A stretch of 36,912 nucleotides of DNA from positions 1-36,912 of the forward strand of contig JAGAEQ010000019.1 in assembly GCA_017613015.1 (NCBI GenBank), in the 5' to 3' direction. This stretch comes from Bacteroidales bacterium (GTDB taxonomy: Bacteria; Bacteroidota; Bacteroidia; Bacteroidales; WCHB1-69). Below, piece after piece: positions 17,959 to 25,540 of this stretch. The translations under genes were made by a program, and so were the position numbers. The notes under the pieces are model-generated. The model worked only from the letters and a program-made list of their open reading frames with translations, was not told the DNA's origin and searched no databases. The stretch's first letter is position 1. Each line of letters starts with the position of its first letter.

Positions 17959-19431
17959 CTATTGCCTCCATTCCCAGGTGGCGCCGTCTTTTCCGTCCTT
18001 GACGGCGATGCCTAAGCTTTGCAGCTTGTCCCGAATCTGGTCGGAGGTGGTCCAGTCTTTTTGTGCCTTGGCGTGCTGACGCACTTCCAACACCATGTCC
18101 ATCAATCCGTTGATGACTTCCGCGTGCGGAGTCTCGCTGGCTTCGTCCGTCAGACCTAAAATCTGGAAGGCGAAGGTGTCGAAAGTCTTGCGGCAAAGGT
18201 CAATGTCCGCCTGGCTCAAGCTTTCCTTGCCGTCCTTGGCGGCGTTGATGTGGCGGGAAAGCTCAAACAGCTCGGCGATCACCATGGCGGCGTTGAGGTC
18301 GTCGTTCATGGCGTCCGTGCAGCGTTGGTAGCAGTCCCCTACGGAAACCGTGGAGGTGGCGGCCGCTTTCAGGCCTTGCAGGTTGTGGTAGGCCTGCATC
18401 AGGCGCTCTAAGCCTTTCTGGGCGGATTGCAAGGCCTCATTGGAAAAGTCAAGGGTGCTGCGGTAGTGCGCCTGCAAAATGAAGAAGCGGATGGTCATGG
18501 GCGAGTAGGCCTGTTCGAGCAGGTCGTTTGTCCCGTTGAAGAACTCGTTCAGGGTGATGAAGTTACCCAAGGATTTTCCCATCTTTTTCCCGTTGATGGT
18601 GATCATGTTGTTGTGCACCCAGTAGCGGGCGGAAGTGCAGTCGTTGGCAATCCGGCTCTGGCAGATTTCCGATTCGTGGTGGGGGAACATCAGGTCGATG
18701 CCGCCGGGGGGAATGTCGAAGGTTTTCCCCAAATATTTGGTGCTCATGGCGGTGCATTCGATGTGCCAGCCGGGGAAACCGACGCTCCAGGGGGAGGGCC
18801 AGCGCATGATGTGCTCCGGCGCCGCCTTTTTCCACAGGGCGAAATCGGCGGGGTGGCGTTTCTCCTCCTGTCCGTCCAAGGTGCGGGTGTTGGCGAAAAG
18901 CTCTTCCAAAACCCTTCCCGACAGCTTGCCATAGCCGTGTTCGGCATCGAACTTGGGCACGTCGAAGTAGACCGAACCTTCGGAAACATAGGCGTATCCC
19001 TTGTCCAAAATCTCCTGCACCATCTGAATCTGCTCCATGATGTGTCCGGAGGCGCGGGGCTCGATGGAGGGACGCTGCACTTGCAGCTTGTCCATGGCGT
19101 CATGGTAGGCGTCCATGTAGTATTGCGCCACTTCCATGGGTTCCAGTTGCTCGATGCGGGCCTTTTTGGCGATTTTGTCCTCTCCGGAATCCGCGTCGTG
19201 CTCCAGATGCCCCACGTCGGTGATGTTGCGCACATAGCGCACCTTGTAGCCCAAGTGTTTCAGGTAGCGGAACAGCAGGTCGAACACAATGGCGGGCCGG
19301 GCGTGCCCCAGGTGAGGCTCCCCGTAGACCGTGGGTCCGCACACATACATGCCCACGAAGGGCGGGTGCAGGGGTTTGAATTCCTCTTTGCTGTGGGTCA
19401 GTGTGTTGTATAGCATTAAGGGCTGTTCCAT
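17959..19431 (-). CDS. cysS: Cysteinyl-tRNA synthetase
   Basis: CysS charges tRNA-Cys with cysteine in the cytoplasm. It is a 490-residue class I synthetase. The N-terminus has [17 protein letters not shown], with the HIGH-type motif HLGH at 40-43. The zinc and cysteine site residues are Cys31, Cys226 (GWHIECTAM), His251 and Glu255 (HHESE), which align in spacing with the known E. coli set. The KMSKS loop reads KMGKS (283-287), a variant common in this family. The C-terminal helical domain and small anticodon-binding tail ([29 protein letters not shown] in pieces) are intact. It lies three bases after the DUF1573 gene and is probably co-transcribed with it. Confidence 0.96.
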   Translation of the reverse strand: MEQPLMLYNTLTHSKEEFKPLHPPFVGMYVCGPTVYGEPHLGHARPAIVFDLLFRYLKHLGYKVRYVRNITDVGHLEHDADSGEDKIAKKARIEQLEPMEVAQYYMDAYHDAMDKLQVQRPSIEPRASGHIMEQIQMVQEILDKGYAYVSEGSVYFDVPKFDAEHGYGKLSGRVLEELFANTRTLDGQEEKRHPADFALWKKAAPEHIMRWPSPWSVGFPGWHIECTAMSTKYLGKTFDIPPGGIDLMFPHHESEICQSRIANDCTSARYWVHNNMITINGKKMGKSLGNFITLNEFFNGTNDLLEQAYSPMTIRFFILQAHYRSTLDFSNEALQSAQKGLERLMQAYHNLQGLKAAATSTVSVGDCYQRCTDAMNDDLNAAMVIAELFELSRHINAAKDGKESLSQADIDLCRKTFDTFAFQILGLTDEASETPHAEVINGLMDMVLEVRQHAKAQKDWTTSDQIRDKLQSLGIAVKDGKDGATWEWRQ

Positions 19432-19434
19432 TGG

Positions 19435-20574
19435 CTATTCTTTAGGCTTGTCCAAAACTTTACCGATGATTTTCAAGGTGACTTTGGGCTGGTCGGGGTC
19501 GTTGGTGATGACGTAGATGTCTTTCACTTGGCCGCCGTGTTTGCCGTAGGTGCTGAATTTGGCCTTGATTTTGGTGGATTCTCCGGGCAGCAGGGTCTCT
19601 TTCTCCAGGTTGGAGGTGGTGCATCCGCAGGAAGTTTTGACCTTGTGCACGACCAAGGGGCTCTTTCCGATGTTTTTCACCGTGAATTCGTGTTCAATCA
19701 CCTCGCCGATAATGCATTGCCCGAAATTGTACTCCTCGGAGTCGATGAGGATGTGGGGCGCGTTCTGAAGCTGTTCCTCGCTCCAGGAGGCGAAATCGTC
19801 GTAGATGTCGGCGGTGATGTAGAAGGTCTTGCTGTTGTGGTGGTCCTTGGGCAGCGGGTCGTTGGTGACGATGGTGAATTTGTCCCAGACGCTTCCCCAG
19901 TCGTTTTTGGCCGCGGCGCTATACTGGAACACCACGTAGCCTTCCTCGTTGGGACCCACTGTGGGGGTCAGGTCGATGATTTTAACGGCGGGGGGCATGG
20001 TGCCGGGTTTGAAGGTCATGGCAGAATCCCACACATTGTAGAACCAGATGGTGTCCTGCTTGATTTCGTTGCGGTGCATCCGCCGGATGGAGACCGTGTT
20101 GTTCTTGTATTTCAGGTTGCCCTCCTGCATGCTGTACAGTTCTGCCTTGGTGGTCGGGGTCGGGACGACGTAGCCGCCCAAGCGCAGGCTGTAGCTGACG
20201 GTGTCCTTTTTCCCCGTAAGGGTCACGACCTGCACCGGAATGCGGAAGGAATAGCGCATGTTTTGCGGGTCTAAATAGGCTTTCATGTGCACTTTGTCGT
20301 ATTTTTTCAGCACGCTTTTGCTCCATTCGAAGCGCACGGCCGGATTGTCGGCGGTGGTGCTGAGGATTTTCACGTCGGTCTCGCCCAGATTGGTGACCAG
20401 AAAGTCATGCGTGACCACGCCGTCGGCCTCCTTGATGGAGTAGAAATCGAAATTGGTTTCCGAAAATTTCAACGGTTTTTTCAGCTCCTGCTGCGCAGAA
20501 ACGCCCGCCCACATGCCGATGCAGCCGGCAAGCAGCAACGCCTTTTGCAAGATGCGGTTTCTCAAACTCTTCAT
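19435..20574 (-). CDS. Secreted DUF1573 protein with two ASH-like domains
   Basis: From ATG at 20574 the protein has 379 residues and a good signal peptide (MKSLRNRILQKALLL to VSAQ, about 28 residues). A further upstream start would add 32 residues that ruin the signal and place the start beyond the -7 element, so 20574 is chosen. Two immunoglobulin-like DUF1573 domains are seen: residues of about 32-125 (FDFYSIKEADGVVTHDFLVTNLG in pieces) and about 285-375. The second has the characteristic Cys316-Gly-Cys318 motif in TSCGCTT and FTVKNIGKSPL. DUF1573 proteins are widespread in Bacteroidota and mostly uncharacterised. Between them is a linker with more beta strands. It heads the unit with cysS. 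Confidence 0.85.
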   Translation of the reverse strand: MKSLRNRILQKALLLAGCIGMWAGVSAQQELKKPLKFSETNFDFYSIKEADGVVTHDFLVTNLGETDVKILSTTADNPAVRFEWSKSVLKKYDKVHMKAYLDPQNMRYSFRIPVQVVTLTGKKDTVSYSLRLGGYVVPTPTTKAELYSMQEGNLKYKNNTVSIRRMHRNEIKQDTIWFYNVWDSAMTFKPGTMPPAVKIIDLTPTVGPNEEGYVVFQYSAAAKNDWGSVWDKFTIVTNDPLPKDHHNSKTFYITADIYDDFASWSEEQLQNAPHILIDSEEYNFGQCIIGEVIEHEFTVKNIGKSPLVVHKVKTSCGCTTSNLEKETLLPGESTKIKAKFSTYGKHGGQVKDIYVITNDPDQPKVTLKIIGKVLDKPKE

Positions 20575-20650
20575 TTTGTGTAATTTTTTAAAGGTTTTCA
20601 ATTGGTTGGCCAAGGGACGGCTTTCGTCCGCCAAGCCATGTAAAAACCTG

Positions 20651-20658
20651 CAAAGATA
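20651..20658 (-). promoter_or_regulatory. -7 element TATCTTTG for the DUF1573-cysS genes
   Basis: The plus strand reads CAAAGATA, giving TATCTTTG then an expected transcription start about 70 bases before ATG 20574. A -33 TTTG is not found at the consensus distance. It faces away from the matching plus-strand element at 20738-20745. Confidence 0.6.
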
Positions 20659-20737
20659 ATCAAAAAACAAATAGCGCGGCCGAGATGATTTTTTATTTAA
20701 TTTTTCTCAAAACAACGCGGCGTTTTCAGAAAATGTG

Positions 20738-20745
20738 TATCTTTG
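20738..20745 (+). promoter_or_regulatory. -7 element TATCTTTG for the VOC gene
   Basis: TATCTTTGC lies 58 bases before ATG 20804. A GTG at 20735 that would extend the reading frame overlaps this element and so cannot be in the transcript it makes. No clear -33 box. Confidence 0.6.
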
Positions 20746-20803
20746 CAAATTCTTTTTCAAAAAAGAGGACCCATACAGAGCAAAACAACGAATTCTACAG
20801 AAT

Positions 20804-21865
20804 ATGGAGTTGTACAACAGTGGGATACAGCAGATTGGCATAGGTGTCCCCGATGCTGACGCCGCTTGGAAATGGTACAAGGAATATTTTAATGTGGATA
20901 TCGTCATGATTGACGAGTATGCCAAGGCGGAATACATGCTGCCCTATACCGGCGGCGAAGTTTGCGACCGGCATACCATTCTTGCGGTGAACCTGCAAGG
21001 GGGCGGCGGCTTCGAAATCTGGGAGCACCGCAGCCACATGCCCACTTTCCCCGAGTTCGCCGTCCGTCCGGGTGATTTGGGCATTTCCGCCTGCAAAATC
21101 AAATGCCGCAACGCGGCGCAGGCCTACCATTTCTACAAGCAGAAAAAAGCCAGGCTTTCTCCCATGTACACCGCAGTGAACGGCGGTTCCTATTTCTATC
21201 TGCATGATCTTTACGGCAATGTGTTTCAGGTGTTGGAGTGCGACGACTTCTTCCATTTGAGCACGCATCCGGCCGGAGGGGCCTACGGGGCTGTCATCGG
21301 GGTGAGCGACATGGAGAAGAGCATCCAATTCTACCGCAACCTGCTGGGCTACGACCATGTGCTTTCCGACCAGACCGGCGAATTTGACGATTTGGCCTAC
21401 TTGGGCGGCGAAGGCATTGTTTACCGCAGGGTGGTGCTGACCCACTCCAAACCGCGTGTGGGCGCGTTCTCCCGTTTGTTCGGCACCTCCCAAATCGAGC
21501 TGTTGCTGGCGAAGGACTGCGAAGTGCGCAAAATCTACGAAAACCGCTGGTGGGGGGATCCGGGATTCATCCACTTGTGCTTTGACATACGGGGCATGCG
21601 CGAAATGCGGGAACGCTGCGAGCGGGAGGGGCATCCCTTCACCGTGGATACCGAAAGCCTTTTGGAAGACCATTTTGACATGGGGGAGGCTGCCGGGAAT
21701 TTCGCCTATAACGAGGATCCGGACGGCACGCTGATCGAATACGTGGAGACGCACCGCATTCCCTTGCTGCAAAAGTGGGGCATTTCCCTGAACCTCCGGA
21801 AACGCAAGCCGGACAAGCACTTGCCGGACTGGATGCTCAAATGTTTGCGTTTTATGCGGAAATAA
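20804..21865 (+). CDS. Two-domain VOC (glyoxalase/dioxygenase fold) protein
   Basis: From ATG 20804 the protein has 353 residues. It contains two vicinal-oxygen-chelate domains: residues of about 5-130 (QQIGIGVPDADAAWKWYKEYF to LYGNVFQVLE) and about 140-310 (GAVIGVSDMEKSIQFYRNLLGYD to DPDGTLIEYVE). The Glu residues ending each domain and the His in FIHLCFDI are candidate metal ligands, but the usual first-strand His is not obvious, so catalysis is uncertain. The C-terminal tail is basic (RKRKPDKHLPDW). VOC proteins include lyases, dioxygenases and resistance proteins; I cannot choose among them. It is 55 bases upstream of the hydrogenase-sensor genes on the same strand with no promoter element between, so it may share their transcript. 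Confidence 0.8.
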   Translation: MELYNSGIQQIGIGVPDADAAWKWYKEYFNVDIVMIDEYAKAEYMLPYTGGEVCDRHTILAVNLQGGGGFEIWEHRSHMPTFPEFAVRPGDLGISACKIKCRNAAQAYHFYKQKKARLSPMYTAVNGGSYFYLHDLYGNVFQVLECDDFFHLSTHPAGGAYGAVIGVSDMEKSIQFYRNLLGYDHVLSDQTGEFDDLAYLGGEGIVYRRVVLTHSKPRVGAFSRLFGTSQIELLLAKDCEVRKIYENRWWGDPGFIHLCFDIRGMREMRERCEREGHPFTVDTESLLEDHFDMGEAAGNFAYNEDPDGTLIEYVETHRIPLLQKWGISLNLRKRKPDKHLPDWMLKCLRFMRK

Positions 21866-21920
21866 ATAAGTGATACATAAAAATAAATAAAGAAATAAAC
21901 ATTCGTTAGAAAGCCAGGCT

Positions 21921-22268
21921 ATGAAATTGGAAGATATTCTCCGTTTGGTGGATGGAAAGGTGAAAGGCGGTTCGATAGCCAATGAACCCGAAGTGGACAA
22001 GGTGTTCGCCTCCGATCTGATGAGCGATGTGCTGACAATCAAAAACGCCCAAAAGCTGATGCTGATCACGGGTTTGTGCAATTTGCAGACCATACGCACC
22101 TGTGAGATGGCCGAGATTCGGGCGGTGCTGTTCGTGCGGGGCAAGAAAGTGACGGAGGACATGGTAGAGCTGGCCGAAGAGAACGACATGTTGCTGATGG
22201 AAACCGACTATTCCCTTTTCCGGGCGTCCGGCATACTGTATCAGGCCGGGTTGCAACCGTTGTATTAG
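21921..22268 (+). CDS. DRTGG-domain protein of a sensory hydrogenase locus
   Basis: This 115-residue soluble protein is almost entirely a DRTGG-type domain: LEDILRLVDGKVKGG at the start, VFASDLMSDVLTI (residues 28-40), LMLITGLCNLQTIRTCEM and IRAVLFVRGKKVTEDMVELAEENDMLLMET. DRTGG domains occur beside CBS domains and in phosphotransacetylases and are thought to bind a nucleotide or other small ligand. Such stand-alone proteins are found next to RsbW-like ATPases and sensory [FeFe]-hydrogenases in many anaerobes, the arrangement seen here. The next gene starts 24 bases later. Its biochemical role is unknown; a regulatory ligand-sensing role is inferred from context. Confidence 0.8.
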   Translation: MKLEDILRLVDGKVKGGSIANEPEVDKVFASDLMSDVLTIKNAQKLMLITGLCNLQTIRTCEMAEIRAVLFVRGKKVTEDMVELAEENDMLLMETDYSLFRASGILYQAGLQPLY

Positions 22269-22292
22269 GCGATAACCTATTAATGAACAGTT

Positions 22293-22727
22293 ATGAATTT
22301 TGAATATAAGGTAGAAGGGGGCGATTTCAGCAACGCCGGTTCCACTTCAAGCGCGGTGAAACGCATCATGAAGCAGATAGGCGTGGACCCTTCCATAGTG
22401 AAACGGACGGTGGTCGCCTTGTATGAGGCGGAGGTCAATATTGTGGCGCATGCCTACCGGGGCGTGATCAGCGTGGATTTGGACGAGGACAAGATCCGCA
22501 TTGTGCTGGACGATGAGGGTCCGGGCATTCCGGACATCGCCCAGGCCATGGTGAAAGGTTACTCCACGGCTTCTCCCGAAGTGCGGGAAATGGGCTTCGG
22601 CGCCGGTATGGGGCTGCCCAACATGCAGTCCAATATGGATGAACTGAAAGTGGATTCCGTGGTGGGCAAGGGTACCCGCGTGGAAATGGTCAATTATTTC
22701 TCCCATCCGGAGCAAACACAAGCGTAA
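22293..22727 (+). CDS. RsbW-like GHKL ATPase/serine kinase (anti-sigma family)
   Basis: This 144-residue protein is a single GHKL ATP-binding domain of the RsbW/SpoIIAB anti-sigma factor kind. The N-box is EAEVNIVAHAY (residues of about 46-56), the G1 box is DDEGPGIPD, and the G2 region is GFGAGMGLPNM, all intact, so ATP binding is expected. Anti-sigma kinases of this family bind a sigma factor or phosphorylate a STAS partner, yet no sigma factor, STAS protein or PP2C phosphatase is encoded nearby. In sensory-hydrogenase loci of anaerobes a similar ATPase sits directly beside the hydrogenase, as here (8 bases upstream). It is the likely output or partner of the hydrogenase-like protein; target unknown. 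Confidence 0.85.
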   Translation: MNFEYKVEGGDFSNAGSTSSAVKRIMKQIGVDPSIVKRTVVALYEAEVNIVAHAYRGVISVDLDEDKIRIVLDDEGPGIPDIAQAMVKGYSTASPEVREMGFGAGMGLPNMQSNMDELKVDSVVGKGTRVEMVNYFSHPEQTQA

Positions 22728-22735
22728 AAGGCAAC

Positions 22736-24115
22736 ATGGAAGAGACATTTCATCATGCGTTGAAATTCAAAACCGATTTGTGCATCGGATGCTCCCACTG
22801 CACTGGCGTGTGTCCGACCGGAGCCATCCATGTGGAGGGCGGGCATCCTGTACTGGAGCCCAACCGCTGCATCGACTGCGGACACTGCTACCAGGCCTGT
22901 CCGGTGAACGCCATCTATATAGAACAGGATGACTTCCAGACTATTTACAACTATGCCTGCCCGGTGATTCTGCTGCCGTCCACCTTCAGTGCCCAGTTTC
23001 CCGAGAAAATTTCGCAGCGGGCCATTCTTTCCGCCATTTATCACTTGGGTTTCAAATATATCTATGAAGTGGAGAAGAGTGTGGACGTGCTGCATGAGGT
23101 GATTTGCGAACGCATCAAGGACAGGGACGTGGAGCATCCCGTCATTTCCACCTTCTGCCCGGCCGTTGTGCGCCTGATTCAGGTGAAATTCCCTTCCCTG
23201 ATACCCAACCTGCTGCTGGTGCGCCCGCCCATGGACATCACTTCGTTGTACATTCGCAAAAATCTGACCGACAGAGGCGTGCCCCCTGAGGATATCGGCA
23301 TTTTCTACGTGGCTCCCTGTGCCGCTAAAATCGCGGCCATCAAGAGCCCGGTGGGGGAGACCAAGGCGCAGACCGATGGTGTGATTAATATGAACTACCT
23401 GTATAACAAGGTGTTCCGTGTTATCAAGCAAGGCGAGTACCAGTTGCGGGACGACGAGTTTGATTTCCACCCCATTTCGCGCCGCAGCCTGCTGTGGACC
23501 ATGACCGGCGGGGAAATCAACGATTTGCCGCAGGGCCGCAACCTGGCCATTGACGATATTGACAATGTCTCCGAGTTTCTGGAAAAGGTGGAGAACGGCG
23601 ACGTGGAGGGCGTGGATTACCTGGAGCTCCGCGCCTGCGACGAAAGCTGCGCCGGAGGCATTCTGTGCGGGTCCAACCGTTTTCTGGTGGCCGAGCGGCA
23701 GAAAAAGCGTGCCGCCCAGAAGTCCGTGAAGGTCTCTCCGAAGGAGAACCGCCTGCTGACCTATAAGGAGTATTTGAAGGACAATATTTCGGTGGGCAAG
23801 GTGGAGCCGCGTTCCATGGACAAGTTGGACGAGGACATAGGGGTGGCCATGCGCAAGATGAAGAAGTCGTTCGAGCTGAACAGCAACCTCCCGCAGGTGG
23901 ACTGTCGCATTTGTGGCTACCAGAGCTGCAAGGCCTTGAGCGATGCGGTGGTGAACGGGCAGGCCGACATCCGGCAGTGCATTTTTGTGCAGCGGATCAT
24001 GGAGCTGACCGACAAAATGAGCACGGCGGAATCCATACGGCTGCAACGGAACATCTGGGGCGACCAGAAACTGGACAAGGACTCTTTGAAAGGAATGGCA
24101 ATAAACGAATTGTAA
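22736..24115 (+). CDS. [FeFe]-hydrogenase-like sensory protein (group C, HydS-like)
   Basis: The 459-residue protein has three iron-sulfur parts. First are two ferredoxin-type [4Fe-4S] sites (C16, C19, C22, C26 and C45, C48, C51, C55). Next is an H-cluster domain, about residues 75-330, with Cys141 (TFCPAVVRLI), Cys195 and Lys198 (APCAAK), and Cys301 and Cys305 (ACDESCAGG). Last is a FeS domain with C390, C393, C398 and C415. All four expected H-cluster ligands are present. The residue before Cys141, a proton-relay Cys in catalytic enzymes, is Phe140, and the methionine two before Cys195 is Ala193, which fits a low-turnover sensor. The usual C-terminal PAS domain of HydS is absent. It probably reports H2 or redox state to the adjacent ATPase; maturases HydE, HydF and HydG are not in view. 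Confidence 0.85.
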   Translation: MEETFHHALKFKTDLCIGCSHCTGVCPTGAIHVEGGHPVLEPNRCIDCGHCYQACPVNAIYIEQDDFQTIYNYACPVILLPSTFSAQFPEKISQRAILSAIYHLGFKYIYEVEKSVDVLHEVICERIKDRDVEHPVISTFCPAVVRLIQVKFPSLIPNLLLVRPPMDITSLYIRKNLTDRGVPPEDIGIFYVAPCAAKIAAIKSPVGETKAQTDGVINMNYLYNKVFRVIKQGEYQLRDDEFDFHPISRRSLLWTMTGGEINDLPQGRNLAIDDIDNVSEFLEKVENGDVEGVDYLELRACDESCAGGILCGSNRFLVAERQKKRAAQKSVKVSPKENRLLTYKEYLKDNISVGKVEPRSMDKLDEDIGVAMRKMKKSFELNSNLPQVDCRICGYQSCKALSDAVVNGQADIRQCIFVQRIMELTDKMSTAESIRLQRNIWGDQKLDKDSLKGMAINEL

Positions 24116-24153
24116 CTAAATTAATAAATTAACTAAATTAAAAACAATAATCT

Positions 24154-24161
24154 TAATTTTG
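24154..24161 (+). promoter_or_regulatory. Possible -7 element TAATTTTG before the outer-membrane protein gene
   Basis: TAATTTTG fits TAnnTTTG, 38 bases before the ATG at 24200. It follows an AT-rich stretch with an 11-base direct repeat AACTAAATTAA (24114-24124 and 24131-24141). Confidence 0.45.
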
Positions 24162-24199
24162 AGCCGAAGGCCCGATGGCATAGAACAGGGAGCATTTTT

Positions 24200-24991
24200 A
24201 TGAAAAAACTATTAACCGTAATGGCCTGTCTGGCTTTTGTAGGCGCACTGCAGGCGCAGTCCGTTCTGACGAAGGGCAATCCGTATGCGACCACCGTGAA
24301 GACGGGTAACCGTCCTGGCGCGGGCGACTGGGGTTTGTATGTGGGCCCGAGCCTTGCCGAAGTCATCGACCTGATGGATTGCTTGGGAAAGAATGCCTCC
24401 ACCACTCCGAGCACTGTGGAGATCATCCGGGCTCTCCCCTTGGTCAATGTGAAGCACTATTTGTCTGACAACATGGAATTGCGCTGCGGTATCCAGTGGA
24501 CGAAAAAAGGCTATCGCTCCAGCGGTACCATCATTGACACCACCATTCTGGTGACCCAGAAGCAGACCACCAGCTACTTCCGTCTGATTCCGGGATTCGC
24601 TTACCACTTCTCCCCGAGAAACACCATGGATGTGTACACCGGCGTGGCCCTTCCTTTAGGCATTGACGGTTTCACCGACAAATACGAAGAGACCAACTTC
24701 ATCTCGAACTCCTATCGTAAATCCTTGGGTGTCGGTTTGGAAGCTTTCATCGGCTTGCAGGCCTTCGTCGCCGACCTTCCTGTTGCCATCGGTCTGGAGT
24801 ACGGTCTGAGTGGCATGTTCCACACGGGCGAGCGCATCAAGAACGAATACTTTGACGCAAACAAGAACAAACAGACCTGCTACACTGATCTGCAAGGTAT
24901 CGAGACCTACAAGGACGATTTCAAAGCCAATTCCGGTTCTTTCGGAAACGACCTTCGTCTGACCATTACTTATTATTTCAACAACAAGTAA
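24200..24991 (+). CDS. Putative outer-membrane beta-barrel protein
   Basis: This 263-residue protein has a clear signal peptide (MKKLLTVMACLAFVGALQAQ, cleaved near residue 20). The mature part has alternating strands separated by turns: WGLYVGPSLAEV, MELRCGIQWTKKGYRSSG, TTSYFRLIPGFAYHF, NTMDVYTGVALPLG, VGLEAFIGLQAF and VAIGLEYGLSGMF. It closes with LRLTITYYFNNK, an aromatic-rich last strand as in outer-membrane barrels of about eight to ten strands. No named family is recognised. It lies 84 bases after the hydrogenase-sensor gene behind its own possible promoter and 13 bases before a lipoprotein gene, with which it probably forms a pair. Confidence 0.75.
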   Translation: MKKLLTVMACLAFVGALQAQSVLTKGNPYATTVKTGNRPGAGDWGLYVGPSLAEVIDLMDCLGKNASTTPSTVEIIRALPLVNVKHYLSDNMELRCGIQWTKKGYRSSGTIIDTTILVTQKQTTSYFRLIPGFAYHFSPRNTMDVYTGVALPLGIDGFTDKYEETNFISNSYRKSLGVGLEAFIGLQAFVADLPVAIGLEYGLSGMFHTGERIKNEYFDANKNKQTCYTDLQGIETYKDDFKANSGSFGNDLRLTITYYFNNK

Positions 24992-25004
24992 AAACCGACA
25001 GGCT

Positions 25005-25451
25005 ATGAAAAGAAGTTTAATCATCGTTCTGGCGGCGGTTTCCCTGATTTGCTGCACTTCGTGCACAGGGCTGCGGACCGCTCAGACGGCAAAGGGCTTT
25101 ACCACCACCCCGGATTTTGTCAGGTTGGATATGAATTTTGACAAAATGAAACCGATGGGTGAGACCACGATTTCCATTGACACCCGTACCTATTTCGGCG
25201 TGATCACCATTTTGGACAAAGTGAATGATGTGCAGTACGACCGTCGCAACCAGAGCACAGTCACGTTGCAGGGTCGCGGCATGACGGGCCTGACCCCCAA
25301 TATGCGCAAGGCTTTGTCTGTTGTTGTGGACAAATATCCCAACGCTGACTATTACGTGGTTGCTTCCACCAAAGTGGAGACCAACCAGATGTTCCTCGGA
25401 AAACACAGGCATCGCACGGCCGTTGTGAAGGCTTATCAGTACGTTCACTAA
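25005..25451 (+). CDS. Small lipoprotein of unknown function
   Basis: This 148-residue protein has a lipoprotein signal ending ICCTSC (lipid Cys20). The Cys is followed by TGLRTAQ, without the acidic stretch seen in the other lipoproteins, so it may stay on the inner face of the outer membrane. The mature domain alternates charged and hydrophobic segments: FVRLDMNFDKMKPMGE, TRTYFGVITILDKVNDV, and the end YYVVASTKVETNQM, AVVKAYQYVH. The last part resembles small Bacteroidales lipoproteins with no known role. It lies 13 bases after the barrel gene and ends 20 bases before a terminator, closing this unit. Confidence 0.7.
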   Translation: MKRSLIIVLAAVSLICCTSCTGLRTAQTAKGFTTTPDFVRLDMNFDKMKPMGETTISIDTRTYFGVITILDKVNDVQYDRRNQSTVTLQGRGMTGLTPNMRKALSVVVDKYPNADYYVVASTKVETNQMFLGKHRHRTAVVKAYQYVH

Positions 25452-25470
25452 AACGTGTTTCCGACACAAG

Positions 25471-25505
25471 GGAAAGGGGGAGGCTTAGCGCTTCCCCTTT
25501 TTTTG
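25471..25505 (+). terminator. Intrinsic terminator after the lipoprotein gene
   Basis: AAAGGGGGAG (25473-25482) pairs with CTTCCCCTTT (25491-25500), including one G-T pair, around an 8-base loop. It is followed by TTTT, giving a run of seven T. Confidence 0.85.
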
Positions 25506-25532
25506 TTTCCGCCGTGGAAGCTATAATTATTG

Positions 25533-25540
25533 TATTTTTG
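25533..25540 (+). promoter_or_regulatory. -7 element TATTTTTG upstream of the lipoprotein-M3 peptidase genes
   Basis: TATTTTTGC fits TAnnTTTG, follows the terminator, and implies a start of transcription near 25547. That start falls next to a 13-base palindrome. Confidence 0.55.

Noticed and set aside
18582..18596. KMGKS in place of KMSKS in CysS, considered as a defect
   Set aside because: This variant is common in otherwise active cysteinyl-tRNA synthetases, and all metal ligands are present.
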